Shown piece by piece: positions 17,280-27,453 of a DNA stretch of 47,158 nucleotides. This stretch comes from DASVWH01 sp036389715 (lineage in GTDB: Bacteria > Acidobacteriota > Blastocatellia > Pyrinomonadales > Pyrinomonadaceae): positions 1 through 47,158 of the forward strand of contig DASVWH010000189.1 of NCBI GenBank assembly GCA_036389715.1. The letters are read 5' to 3'. Position numbers and translations under genes: made by a program. Each line of letters starts with the position of its first letter. Within the stretch, counting starts at the first letter, position 1. A model generated the notes under the pieces. That model was not told where the DNA came from. It made no database searches and saw nothing but the letters and a program-made list of their open reading frames with translations.

Positions 17280-18485
17280 TCAGGGGGTTGATTTCGGTTG
17301 TGTCGAAGGCTGCTGCTGGCCCGCGGGCGCGTCCGTCGTATTGCGCTTGAGCTTGGGCGCTTCGGCCGGTTTCGATTCGGAAGGCTTCTGGCCGCCGTTG
17401 CTCTCGGAAGTCCCGGCGGCATCGTCGGGCGCAGGCTGGCGACGCTTGAGCGTCGGGCGTCCGGGCGTTCCGTTGTCGCCGTTAGTGCTGCCCGCGATGT
17501 CGCCCGCGGTCGCGCGTGCGTTCGACATTCTCAGGAGGCGTCCCTTGACGCGCTGAAATTCCGAGGTGTTGATGACGTACTCTTCGTGCTCGGGAAAACG
17601 CGAGACGAAGTTCAGGGACGCCATCCGCCGGTCGGGCGGAAAGGGGTGCGTGGCAAACATCTTGGCGAAAAAGCCCGGCTTCTTCTTGTTCTTGGCGGCC
17701 AGTTTCTCGAACATGGTGGCCAGGGCGTTCGGGTCGTAGCCGGAAGCGTACAGATACTGGACGCCGAGGCGGTCGGCTTCAGACTCTGCGCTGCGGCTGA
17801 ACTTGAGGAAGCCCAGACCGAGGCCCATGTTGGCCGCGTCGAGCAAAATCGGCGGAATCCCGAGAATCATCCCGGCGAGCATGCCGTAATTGGCCAGCTC
17901 GGCCTTGGCCATATTCTCCATCACGTGGCGCGCGGCGACGTGCGCGATCTCGTGCGCCATCACGCCCGCCAGCTCGGCTTCGTTGTCGGCGGCCAGAATC
18001 AGCCCGCGATTGACATAGAAGAAACCGCCGGGCAGGGCGAAGGCGTTGACCTCGTCCGTATCCACGACCTTGATTGTAAAAGGGACTTTGGCGTCCGAAT
18101 GGAGAACGATGTTCTGGCCGACGCGATTGACGTATTCGGTAATGACGGGGTCGTCAACGAGCTTGATCTGGCGATCGACTTCGGCGGCGAGCTGGCGTCC
18201 GAAGGCGACTTCCTTCTCCAGCGAGCCGCTCATCTTGGCGATCAGGCCGCTGTTGATCTTGCGCTTCCCGATCATCGCCGGGTCTTCGTCGGTCGAGAGC
18301 GGGCGGGTCGTGTTCGGGCGCGCGGGCGCAACCGTCTCCGGCGCTTTCTTGTTCTTGGAATCCTGCTGCTGGCTAGTTGGCTGGCCCTGCTGCTGAACGG
18401 GAGCGGCGACGACGGCGATGGCGCTCGTCCAGAGAGAAAAGGCGAGCACAAAGGCGGTTGCGACGCGGGAGAAGCGATTATTCAT
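17280..18485 (-). CDS. M48-family metalloprotease (BepA/YfgC-like), exported
   Basis: The start is ATG 18485 with GGAGG 9 nt upstream. The 401-residue product begins with a signal peptide (VATAFVLAFSLWTSAIAVVA). The M48 core includes VNAFALPGGFFYVNRGLILA, the zinc motif HEIAH at residues 178-182 and the third-ligand region SRSAESEADRLGVQYLYASG. Ser/Pro/Asn-rich tails flank the core (QQQGQPTSQQQDSKNKKAPE at the N-side and a Lys/Pro/Ala-rich C-tail). The family degrades misfolded outer-membrane proteins or assists their assembly. The usual TPR partner domain of BepA is not present. Confidence 0.9.
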   Translation of the reverse strand: MNNRFSRVATAFVLAFSLWTSAIAVVAAPVQQQGQPTSQQQDSKNKKAPETVAPARPNTTRPLSTDEDPAMIGKRKINSGLIAKMSGSLEKEVAFGRQLAAEVDRQIKLVDDPVITEYVNRVGQNIVLHSDAKVPFTIKVVDTDEVNAFALPGGFFYVNRGLILAADNEAELAGVMAHEIAHVAARHVMENMAKAELANYGMLAGMILGIPPILLDAANMGLGLGFLKFSRSAESEADRLGVQYLYASGYDPNALATMFEKLAAKNKKKPGFFAKMFATHPFPPDRRMASLNFVSRFPEHEEYVINTSEFQRVKGRLLRMSNARATAGDIAGSTNGDNGTPGRPTLKRRQPAPDDAAGTSESNGGQKPSESKPAEAPKLKRNTTDAPAGQQQPSTQPKSTP

Positions 18486-18943
18486 CTTGAAAAGCCTCCA
18501 CAAACCTGTAGGAACATTCCGGGGCGGTTTAACTTAACTGCTCAATGCAAGAGCGGCTCGACTCCTGCGCCGGAGCGAGCGCACTGAGCGGCCCTCGGCG
18601 TAGATGATTCTGCAAACTCTTCCAGGTGCGAGCGCCCGTGAAGGGGTCAAAGCTGCTGGCTCTGGCGATATCTTTTGGGCGCGCAGGGCTTTGATGCGCC
18701 GGTCGGCTGGGAGGGTTGCGCGCACGCAGGGCGCTTCCCCGGCAAAACTTGACAGGGGCTGCGCCTGCGCCGTCCTCTTCCCTCGGCCGCGCGACCGATT
18801 ATAGCAGCCGCGGGCGCGCAAAAGCAGCAAGGGCGAGCGCAAAAGCATTAAGATTGCGTGCTTTCGGCGCGCGTGCTACAGTCGAAATTCAGGGCCCTTC
18901 GGCCTTGCGTGACCGCCCGCTGCTGCCCGGAGGCCAGACCACT
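18486..18943. other. Divergent intergenic region
   Basis: About 460 nt separate the divergent protease and ATPase genes. Near the right end is a good sigma-70-like promoter (separate entry). On the minus strand TATAAT occurs at 18798-18803 but lacks a well-placed -35 box. The region is GC-rich and I see no gene in it; the open frame that runs through its right half is the extended, unlikely 5' part of the ATPase frame. Confidence 0.5.
18854..18882 (+). promoter_or_regulatory. Sigma-70-like promoter of the large ATPase gene
   Basis: TTGCGT (18854-18859) and TACAGT (18877-18882) are spaced by 17 nt. Transcription would begin near 18889, which fits the TTG start at 18944 and argues against the longer frame beginning at 18716. 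Confidence 0.55.
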
Positions 18944-21900
18944 TTGAGACGCGCGCAGGAGAAGATCAAGGATTTAGTCGAAGCGCAGGCTTTCGAGGAG
19001 GTCCAGGACTATACGACCGACCCGGCCCGCGCGCTCGGCTCTTACCTCTTCACAGACGCCACTTCAGACCTCTTTTCACGCTGGCTCGATACGCTCGCGG
19101 ACCTGCCGCGGGACCGCGGGGTGGCGCGCGCTCTGGCCGGGCTGCGCGGCGTCGGCAAGAGCCACATGCTGGCGGCCTTCGGGGCGCTGGCGGCCCTGCC
19201 GGACCTGCGCTCGGACATCTCCGATGCACACGTTGCGACCAGCGCCCGCCGCCTCCTGAGCCGCCGCTACGTCGTCGCACACATTCACAGGGGCCGGTTC
19301 CCGACGATTCGTGAAGAGGTCAGCGCCGCGCTGGCGGCTGTGCTCGGCGGCGGCGACCAGATGTGGGACAAAGAGCCGCAGGCGGCGCTGGCCATCGCCG
19401 CCAGTATGGCCGACGCGCCGCTCGTCCTGATTATAGACACGGCCTTCGGGCGCGAGACACGCGTCCAGCGCGACGACGGCCCGGTGCTCGGCGAGCTGGC
19501 CAGGGCCGCTGCTAACCTCAATGTTTTCATCGGTCTGGCGCTCGACGACGATATTGCGGGCGCGGACGGCCCGAACGTCCTGATTGCCGGAACCTACCAG
19601 ATAGACTACCTCGACCCGGAGCATCTCTACAGGATTACGGACGCGCATCTCTTTCAGAAGAATGCGCAGTCGCGCGCCGCGCTGCACGAGATGTACACGC
19701 GGCTGCGGGGCGTCGTTCCGGGCTTCAACTGGAGCGAGCCGCGCTTTGCCGCCGTCTACCCGATGCACCCGCTGATCGCGGACGTGGCGGCCGCCGTCCG
19801 GCTCTACGCGCCTTCGTTCGCCTTCCTGCCCTTCGCGGCGGCCGCGGGCGCGCACGCCATCAACCGCCCGGCGCTGTCGCTCGTCGTGCTCGACGAAGTC
19901 TTCGACCGGACGGAGCGCGACCTGCGTGTGGCAGGGAATCTGAAAGAGGCCTTTGCGGCTTACGACGAGCTGGCCGTCAACGCCATCGCGCAGATTCCGA
20001 TCATGCAGCGGCTTCAGGCGAAGCTGGTCCTCAAGGGGCTCTTTATCCTCTCGCTGGACGGGCGCGGGGCGACGGCGCGCGAGCTGGGCGCGGCCATGCT
20101 GCTCTACGACGAGGCGAGACCGGCCGCGGCCATCGAGCGCATCGAGCAGATGCTGGTTCGCTTCGCGGAGGCCGCACCGCCCGGCGCGCTCGTCAAGAGC
20201 GAGGAGGGCGGCGAGACTCATTACCGCTTCACGATCAACGCGGCCGCCAATTTCGACGCCGCGCTGGTGGCCGCCGCCGAGGTCGTGGCCGCCAGTCCGG
20301 CCATCGGCGAACTCTTGCGTGCGCTCGGCCGCGCGCGCTTTGAAGACTGGCCGTTTGCGGAAGCGGAGGGCGTGCAGACAGAGGCGGCCACCGAGTTTCC
20401 GCTCGTCTGGCGCGGGACGGGACGGCTCGGCAGGCTCGGGTGGCAACCGGCCGAAGCCGGGGCCGCGCCGCCGGAAGAGGGTGACGCGACACCGGCCGAC
20501 CGCGCCGCGACGGGGACGAATCAGGCGGCAACGGCTACGCACCAGGGCGCGACGGCTGATGATTCCGCGCAACCCTCCGCCTTGCTCATCCCGGAAGCGC
20601 CCGCGCCGGTCGAAAGGCTTGCACCTTCCGACTGGAAGGTCATCATTCTCGCGCCGGGAGCCGGGACGGCCGAGAGCCATCTGAAGGCTGCGCCGGGGGA
20701 GGCTGCCGCGGGCGCTTCGCGCGATGCCCTGAGCCGCGCCGTCTGGCAACCGGCCGAGCTGACGGCGGACGAGCAGGCGAGCCTCTCGCGGCTGGTGGCG
20801 CTGCGCCGCAACGACGAGCTGCGGGCGGAATTCGGCGAGACGGCGCGTGCCGCCGAGCGCACGCACACGGCGCTGGCCGAAAGAATCTGGACGCGCGTTT
20901 ACCTGGACGACGGCCTGCTCGTCTCGGAGCGCTTCAGCAGCCCCTTCACCGAGGAGGCGCGCGCCGCACAGACGCTGGCCGAGGTCCTGGGGCAGATGCT
21001 GGCCACCTCGCTCGAAGAGTTTTACCCGCTGCATCCGGTCTTCAGGGAAGTGCTCGGCGAGAGCGAGGCGGCGACGCTGATCGTCGGTCTCTTCGGCGGC
21101 GCGAGCCAGAACGAGGCGCGCGTGCAGGAGCTGGCGCAGCTCTTCGCGGCCCCGCTCGGACTGGTCTCGATGCGCGGCGAGGCTTACACGCTCGAAGCTG
21201 GCGACCAGCTCTTACGGATGCCGTGGGTCAGGGAAGTGCTGGCGATGACGGATGCGGCCGACGGCGATGTCGTGCCGTTCCACGAGGTCTACTACAAGCT
21301 GCGGCGTGAGCCTTACGGCTTCCTGCACGAGACGCAGCAGTTGATCCTGGCCGCGCTGGTGGCGGGCCGCCGCATCGAGCTGATTACTTCGACGGGCGAC
21401 CGCATCAGCCGCCGCACGCTGGACCTGGACCTCAAGTGGGACGAGATTGCGGGCATCGCGCGGATTGCGACCCTGCTGCACAGCGCCGAGGAGTTGACGG
21501 CCTGGGCTGCGAGGCTGACCGGGCGCTCGGCGCTCGGCTCGATTGCCGAGCCGGATGCGCGCGAGGCCGTGCGCGGCGCTCTCTCTGCCTGGCTCGACGC
21601 CTGGCGGGCCGACAACCCGCTCAAGGATTTCGACGCCCTGCCGGAGGAGGGCCTGACGACGCGCGTCTGGAATCTGGCGTCGGCGGTGCGCAAGAGCTTC
21701 GGCGCGGCTGCCGATTCCGTCGAGACGACGCTCGCCGAGACCATCTCGCTCGAAGAGGGATTGCAGCGCGTGGCCGACGCCTTCGATTCGCCCGAACAGT
21801 TTGCGCGCAACTCCGAGCAGCTCAGGCAGCTCAACGGGTTCGTCAAGGGCCTGGCGGGGCGCACGCGCGCTCTCGGTTACCTGGCGACCGCCGAGCCGAC

Positions 21901-22693
21901 CAACGTCTACGAGATAGAGAGCGCGCGCCGCGAGCTGCTGATGATCGCCAGGGACGTGCACAGCCTGCTCGACGCCGAGTCGAGCAATCGTTTCGAGCTG
22001 CTCTGGCGAGAGTTTCACGCGCGCTACGTGGAGCACTATGCGGAGGTGCACGACGCGGTGCTGCGCGGGGCGGCGCACCGGGCCGAGATTGACGCGCTGA
22101 CGCGCGGCGACGAGTGGCGGGAGTTCGAGGCGCTCTCGCAGCTCTCGATCCTCAATCGCCGCTACTGGGATGAGGCGGCCGAGCTGCTCGCGGATTCGAT
22201 GCCGCGCGCCTGCGAGCTACCCGTCCGCCCGCAGCTCGAAGAGCGAACGATCTGCGCCTGTCGCTTCCGTCTCGCCTCGGCCGCCGTCTACAGGCGTGCT
22301 CCGCGAGAGCTGAGCGAAAGGGCTCGGCGCGGGCGCGACTCGTACCGCCGCACGCTGGCGCTGCTCAATACGTCGCTGGCGATTGCGCTCGACGCGCTGG
22401 CGCGCAGGGAGAGCGACGCCGAGACGGCCGCGCGCGCACGCTCTCTCTCGGTCGCCTTCGCGCAGGGCCAGTTCGTGCGCCAGAGCTTTTCGGCGGCCGA
22501 CGTGCAGCTCCTGGAGAGCGCGCTTTCAAGGATGACAGCGCCGCCGCCTGTGCGCCTGCACCTGCCGCTGGCGGACTACGGGCTGCTGACGCGCGAAGAG
22601 CTGCGTGCGCGTTTGAATCAGTGGCTCGACGATCTGCCGGACGAGCCAGCCGTGGTCGAGGTGGTGACAGAGGAACGCACAGATGGTGCTTGA
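18944..22693 (+). CDS. Large P-loop ATPase, BrxC/PglY-like (DUF6079-like)
   Basis: The 1249-residue product is preceded by a GGAGG about 10 nt before a TTG start. The Walker A motif GLRGVGKS is at residues 66-73 (followed by HML), and a Walker B candidate LVLIID is at 160-165. The N-terminal part (LVEAQAFEEVQDYTTDPARA, LGSYLFTDATSDLFSRWLDT) and the region QIDYLDPEHLYRITDAHLFQ recall BREX ATPases BrxC/PglY and related DUF499/DUF6079 proteins. The rest is long, helical and Ala/Glu-rich, with an Ala/Thr/Pro-rich insert around residues 525-600. No methyltransferase, PglZ phosphatase or nuclease gene is next to it, so a BREX role is not supported. The next gene overlaps it by 11 nt. The function is uncertain. 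Confidence 0.7.
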   Translation: MRRAQEKIKDLVEAQAFEEVQDYTTDPARALGSYLFTDATSDLFSRWLDTLADLPRDRGVARALAGLRGVGKSHMLAAFGALAALPDLRSDISDAHVATSARRLLSRRYVVAHIHRGRFPTIREEVSAALAAVLGGGDQMWDKEPQAALAIAASMADAPLVLIIDTAFGRETRVQRDDGPVLGELARAAANLNVFIGLALDDDIAGADGPNVLIAGTYQIDYLDPEHLYRITDAHLFQKNAQSRAALHEMYTRLRGVVPGFNWSEPRFAAVYPMHPLIADVAAAVRLYAPSFAFLPFAAAAGAHAINRPALSLVVLDEVFDRTERDLRVAGNLKEAFAAYDELAVNAIAQIPIMQRLQAKLVLKGLFILSLDGRGATARELGAAMLLYDEARPAAAIERIEQMLVRFAEAAPPGALVKSEEGGETHYRFTINAAANFDAALVAAAEVVAASPAIGELLRALGRARFEDWPFAEAEGVQTEAATEFPLVWRGTGRLGRLGWQPAEAGAAPPEEGDATPADRAATGTNQAATATHQGATADDSAQPSALLIPEAPAPVERLAPSDWKVIILAPGAGTAESHLKAAPGEAAAGASRDALSRAVWQPAELTADEQASLSRLVALRRNDELRAEFGETARAAERTHTALAERIWTRVYLDDGLLVSERFSSPFTEEARAAQTLAEVLGQMLATSLEEFYPLHPVFREVLGESEAATLIVGLFGGASQNEARVQELAQLFAAPLGLVSMRGEAYTLEAGDQLLRMPWVREVLAMTDAADGDVVPFHEVYYKLRREPYGFLHETQQLILAALVAGRRIELITSTGDRISRRTLDLDLKWDEIAGIARIATLLHSAEELTAWAARLTGRSALGSIAEPDAREAVRGALSAWLDAWRADNPLKDFDALPEEGLTTRVWNLASAVRKSFGAAADSVETTLAETISLEEGLQRVADAFDSPEQFARNSEQLRQLNGFVKGLAGRTRALGYLATAEPTNVYEIESARRELLMIARDVHSLLDAESSNRFELLWREFHARYVEHYAEVHDAVLRGAAHRAEIDALTRGDEWREFEALSQLSILNRRYWDEAAELLADSMPRACELPVRPQLEERTICACRFRLASAAVYRRAPRELSERARRGRDSYRRTLALLNTSLAIALDALARRESDAETAARARSLSVAFAQGQFVRQSFSAADVQLLESALSRMTAPPPVRLHLPLADYGLLTREELRARLNQWLDDLPDEPAVVEVVTEERTDGA

Positions 22694-23687
22694 GCGCGGG
22701 GCGGCGGCAAGGGTTGACGCGAGCGGCGCTGGGAAGCGCAAAGCCACCGTCTCCGTCATCGGGGCGGGGCGTCTCGGAACGGCGCTGGCGGCGGCGCTGG
22801 CCCGGCGCGGCTACCTGATCGAGGCGGTCGTCACGCGCCGCCGGGCACACGCGCTCCGGGCCGCGCGTTCGACCGGCACGAATCCGCGCGCCCTGACCGT
22901 CGGCGAGCTGGCCCAGCTCCCGCCGAGCGACATTCTTCTCATCACAACACCGGACGATGCCATCAGCGCGACCGCTGCGCGGTTGGCAGAGACTATCCGG
23001 ACGGCGCAGCGCGGACGGACGGCGCTGCACGCGAGCGGCGCGCTCTCTTCGTCCGCGCTCGGGGCGCTCGGCGGGGCGGGCTTCGCCACCGGCTCGATGC
23101 ACCCGCTGGTCTCGGTCAGCGGGCGAAGCGGCAACGCCCCGGAGAGCTTTCGCGCGGCATACTTTTGCGTCGAAGGCGATGCGCGGGCGTTGCGTGTGGC
23201 CCGCGCGCTGGTGCGCGACCTGGAAGGCCGGAGCTTCTCCATCGATAGGGGGAAGAAGGCGCTCTATCATGCGGCGGCGGTGATGGCGTCCGGGCACATG
23301 GTCGCGCTCTTCGAGCTGGCGGCCGGGCTGCTGGCGCGCTGCGGTCTGACGGAGGCCGGTGCGCAGAGAGTGCTCCTGCCGCTGGTGCGCAGCACGGTCG
23401 AAAATCTCTCGACGCTCGAACCGGCGCGCGCTCTGACGGGAACCTTCGCACGCGCCGACGCGGCGACCGTTCGCAGGCATCTCTCGGCGCTCGGCTCAAG
23501 CGACGCGCAGGACGCTCTCGCCCTCTACAGGCTGCTCGGGCTGCGCTCGCTCGGGCTGGCGGCGCAGGCGGGAGCAAACCCCGCGGCCCTCGAAGAGATT
23601 GCGGGCCTGCTGGAAAGCATCGAGGGCAAGCCGGGAGAAAGGGGGCAGGCGAAAAGGGGTGGCAAGCGACCGCGCGGGAGAGATTGA
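22683..23687 (+). CDS. Rossmann-like and DUF2520 domain protein
   Basis: The 334-residue product begins with a dinucleotide-binding motif, VSVIGAGRLGTALAAALARR, then DILLITTPDDAISATAARLA, HASGALSSSALGALG and GSMHPLVSVSG, the conserved core of the F420-reductase-like/DUF2520 family (relatives of ketopantoate and 6-phosphogluconate dehydrogenases). The C-terminal helical domain contains KALYHAAAVMASGHMVALFE and LLPLVRSTVENL. The substrate is unknown. It overlaps the ATPase gene by 11 nt (ATG 22683), so the two are co-translated, though this family is usually found near pantothenate genes and not with ATPases. Confidence 0.88.
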   Translation: MVLERGAAARVDASGAGKRKATVSVIGAGRLGTALAAALARRGYLIEAVVTRRRAHALRAARSTGTNPRALTVGELAQLPPSDILLITTPDDAISATAARLAETIRTAQRGRTALHASGALSSSALGALGGAGFATGSMHPLVSVSGRSGNAPESFRAAYFCVEGDARALRVARALVRDLEGRSFSIDRGKKALYHAAAVMASGHMVALFELAAGLLARCGLTEAGAQRVLLPLVRSTVENLSTLEPARALTGTFARADAATVRRHLSALGSSDAQDALALYRLLGLRSLGLAAQAGANPAALEEIAGLLESIEGKPGERGQAKRGGKRPRGRD

Positions 23688-24008
23688 AGCAAGCGAATCG
23701 AAAGGTAGACACGCATCGTCGAAATGTCGGAGCAGACGCGGTCTGGAGATTGAACGAGCACCGTCAAAGGGTTGAAGCTAAAAACCATTCGAGAGTCCCG
23801 TGCGGGGCCAGCTGCCGGAAGCTCTCTGCGGGGTCGGCTAACCCTTAGAGTTCGATTCCGGTCTTCATCTAACCATCTTTCATCTTCGGCGCTTTGCTTG
23901 AAGGTTTGTGCTTGACAGAATGCTTGCGCGCCAATCGCTTTAGCGTTAGAGTTTTGAGCATCCCGAACACTCCAGTGAGATGCGAAAGGATTTTCGCAGA
24001 AAGAGACC
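23688..24008 (+). other. Intergenic region upstream of malic enzyme
   Basis: About 320 nt without a coding frame I can support. TTGACA at 23912-23917 is a perfect -35 box, but the 17-nt position downstream reads TCGCTT, a poor -10. A stretch near 23845-23865 resembles a tRNA T-loop but lacks a cloverleaf. Confidence 0.4.
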
Positions 24009-25442
<1,434 letters not shown>

Positions 25443-25528
25443 AGCGGGAGCTGCCGGGATGTGCAAGCGCACGCTGCGACCATCTGCCGCAACCCCTGCC
25501 GCGAGACTTTAGCGACCTCTGCCGCTCT

Positions 25529-25866
25529 TCACTTCTTGCTTGCGCGAGGTTTACGCTCGCTGGCGCGCGTGCCCCCGGCCTGCTCCTACTGGCTCGAATC
25601 CGGGCCGTACATGGCGCGAAAGCCGCTGCGTGCGCGTGAGGCGATGCCGCAATCTCCGTCAGCTTGTCGTTGGACTCGTTGACCAGCTACGTCAGGCGTG
25701 TGCGGGCTTCCTCTATCTGCCCGCGCAGCGTGCGCAAGCCCGCAATCTTCGCTTCGGCCTGCGCTAAGGTCAGCTCTCCGAGCGAGAAGGTCGGGTTCTC
25801 CCGCCAGACGCGAACGACCCGCTCGCCGTCGGCTATAACTCCATCAATCGAGGTTTTAGTTGGCAT
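25529..25866 (-). pseudogene. Broken gene for a small Blastocatellia-type protein
   Basis: Read on the minus strand from ATG 25866 (AAGGAG about 14 nt upstream) the frame gives MPTKTSIDGVIADGERVVRV, WRENPTFSLGELTLAQAEAK and IAGLRTLRGQIEEARTRLT, then TAG, and then LVNESNDKLTEI. The frame then slips by one base and continues as IASRARSGFRAMYGPDSSQ, TAG, EQAGGTRASERKPRASKK and a final TGA at 25529-25531. The coherent peptide across two stops and one frameshift shows a recently inactivated gene of about 112 codons. I recall small proteins of this style (VRVWRENPTFSLGELT ... RAMYGPDSSQYEQVGGTRAS) in acidobacterial genomes, with no known function. Confidence 0.75.
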
Positions 25867-25984
25867 GACTCGTGAATCTCCTTTGTCGGTAGGGTTGTGA
25901 GCCGTGAAGAACGTGAAGCCTACGAAAATTCCATGAGCCTGAATGATGCCGCCCCCCTATATCACTTTTCCCCGCCAGCGAGCG

Positions 25985-26150
25985 GAGAATTTAGGAGGTC
26001 TCCCCCTCAAGATAATAAGCCTCCCCTAAATTAACGGAGGCACGCGAAAACTTATCAGAGCGCGACGATAATTTAGGGCAGCCGCCCTTAAATTATCCTG
26101 ACGCTCCCCTAAATTACGGGAGCCGCCCCTAAGTTAAGGGAACGGCCCTT
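25985..26150. repeat. Cluster of TAAATTA-centred palindromic words
   Basis: Six related words lie within 165 bp: GAGAATTTAGGAG (25985), CTCCCCTAAATTAACGGAG (26021), GATAATTTAGGGCAG (26067), CGCCCTTAAATTATCC (26084), GCTCCCCTAAATTACGGGAG (26103) and CGCCCCTAAGTTAAGGG (26125). Each has an AT core flanked by G/C runs that can pair. They alternate in orientation. The cluster sits between the broken gene and the first attC site. It could be a regulator-binding array, a terminator-like set or a remnant of a short repeat family. Confidence 0.6.
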
Positions 26151-26424
26151 GAACAGACGCTCTGGGTAGATTTAGACCGCTGCGAGAAAATGATTGTGTT
26201 CTCCGGCCGACGGCAGTAAAACTCGCCTGCCAGAGACATTAGACCGCTAAAAGCGGTAATATCTGCCCATTCAGGTACTTTGCCCGCAGCCGCGCTAAAT
26301 GAAAACCACCGCTTCTAACGATCTAATTAGAGTTGGGCCGCTTCGCATTTACAAAACAGTTGAATTGAATGTGACGGAGCAAATAGAAGAAATTCGCAGC
26401 TTGAATGATTATGGCTAAAGGGCA
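26151..26424. other. Non-coding stretch before the first attC, with a word shared with 33603
   Basis: No gene is seen. The segment 26211-26248 (CGGCAGTAAAACTCGCC ... CATTAGACCG) closely resembles 33606-33640 (GGCGGTAAAACTCGCC ... CATCAGACCG). Read on the minus strand both copies can encode GLM-x-x-x-GEFY. This is where an attI site would be expected if an integrase had once been present, but I cannot identify one. Confidence 0.4.
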
Positions 26425-26524
26425 GCCCAACACTCATTGAACCCGAGCCGATGAAGCTTGCATTTCATCCGACAGCTTGAATGCTTGATTCAATTCTTCC
26501 GGCCGGGTTAATTTGGCGTTAGAC
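26425..26524 (+). repeat. attC site 1
   Basis: R'' is GCCCAAC (26425-26431) and R' is GTTAGAC (26518-26524). The L boxes CATTGAACCCG and CCGGGTTAATTTGG are complementary. The crossover would be after G26518. This is the leftmost attC seen; nothing to its left is recognisable as a cassette. Confidence 0.85.
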
Positions 26525-26564
26525 ACGCTTCACATTGCGGGAGGGCGGTTACGAGGCGGCAGAA

Positions 26565-27086
26565 TCACTCTACCATCCGATTACCAATATAAAGATGTTG
26601 ATATGAGACGCCATACACCTGATACTCTTCTGAAGTCCCGGCTTCCGGTAAAACCCACATATCCCTGAAATTCCCCTCATTAGTCCAATAAAAAGAAACT
26701 AACACAGCCTTATTATCCTTCCCCAGCCTTTGGAAAGCACTAATCTGAATTGAGTCATCACGACTGGCTTTCATCATCCTTTCGGCTTCATCGTCTCTTT
26801 GAAAATTCAAGTCTTCGTCTATTGCTTTCAATTTAGCTACTACTATTTTCATGCGCTGAACAAACTTTTCTTTGGTTACATTTAAGCGAACAGAATCCTC
26901 AGCTTCTTGATACAGTTGCTCAAACTTCTCCTCTCTTAACAGCACAGTCAAATTCTTAATCAGCCTCTCTGTGCTAGGTTTGCTAAAGATAAGATAACTT
27001 GCGACCGTGAGCACAAGTAGAGCAATCAATATGATTATTGGCTTAAACTTCGTATTAGAGCGCAGTTGATTGAGTGAGGCTGACAT
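26565..27086 (-). CDS. Membrane-anchored protein of unknown function, cassette gene in reverse orientation
   Basis: The 173-residue product starts MSASLNQLRSN, has one N-terminal membrane helix (FKPIIILIALLVLTVASYLI) and then a soluble domain (ERLIKNLTVLLREEKFEQLY, LNVTKEKFVQRMKIVVAKLK, AIDEDLNFQRDDEAERM). It is a clear paralogue of the gene at 33765-34265: the same start, the same LNVTKE-FVQRMKI-VAKL-AIDE-LN-QRD block and the same GTSEEY near the end. The ATG at 27086 is chosen over 27104 because AGGAG lies 7-8 nt upstream and the paralogue starts at the same Met. It is transcribed against the attC direction from its own promoter. The soluble part looks like a DUF4019- or DUF3887-type fold, but I am not sure. 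Confidence 0.75.
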   Translation of the reverse strand: MSASLNQLRSNTKFKPIIILIALLVLTVASYLIFSKPSTERLIKNLTVLLREEKFEQLYQEAEDSVRLNVTKEKFVQRMKIVVAKLKAIDEDLNFQRDDEAERMMKASRDDSIQISAFQRLGKDNKAVLVSFYWTNEGNFRDMWVLPEAGTSEEYQVYGVSYQHLYIGNRMVE

Positions 27087-27132
27087 AGGCGCGTCTCCTA
27101 TCAATATAGAATGGATGCAAATGCGCGAGAGG

Positions 27133-27162
27133 AAGATAGCTCTGTGCTAGATAGGATGTCAA
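27133..27162 (-). promoter_or_regulatory. Sigma-70-like promoter of the inverted cassette gene
   Basis: On the minus strand TTGACA (27162-27157) and TATCTT (27138-27133) are separated by 18 nt. The same promoter with the same spacer length and about 75 nt of similar sequence stands before the paralogous gene at 33765, so it is conserved and probably functional. Confidence 0.75.
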
Positions 27163-27214
27163 TAGAGAGACTAGAGAAGCAAGAGTGCATCTTGAATAGT
27201 CAGTGGAATGGGCG

Positions 27215-27323
27215 GTCTAACAACTCATTGAACCCGACGCCTCGATAGCATTCTTTTCATCGTTGATTTATCCTTCCCACGTTGAATGTCTACGTTCGGC
27301 GCGGATTAATTCGGACGTTAGAT
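27215..27323 (+). repeat. attC site 2
   Basis: R'' is GTCTAAC (27215-27221) and R' is GTTAGAT (27317-27323). The L boxes CATTGAACCCGACGCC and GGCGCGGATTAATTCGG pair. The total of 109 bp is within the usual range. It closes the cassette holding the inverted membrane-protein gene. Confidence 0.93.
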
Positions 27324-27359
27324 GCTACACTTACGGTATACTTGTAGGAACAATGCGCC

Positions 27360-27388
27360 TTGAAGATTTACCAAGCTTGGGATATATT
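27360..27388 (+). promoter_or_regulatory. Promoter inside the TolB-like cassette
   Basis: TTGAAG (27360-27365) and TATATT (27383-27388) are spaced by 17 nt, 37 nt after the cassette junction and about 65 nt before the gene start. The cassette gene therefore need not depend on a distant integron promoter. Confidence 0.6.
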
Positions 27389-27453
27389 TTATTGGCCTTG
27401 TTGTCAGGCGTCTTTTGATTATTGTTCTTCTCTTCACCTAATTTGGAGTTAAA

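Noticed and set aside
23840..23870. tRNA-like T-loop (GTTCGATTCC-like) upstream of malic enzyme
   Set aside because: The flanking bases do not form a T-stem, and no acceptor, D or anticodon arms can be folded in the preceding 70 nt.
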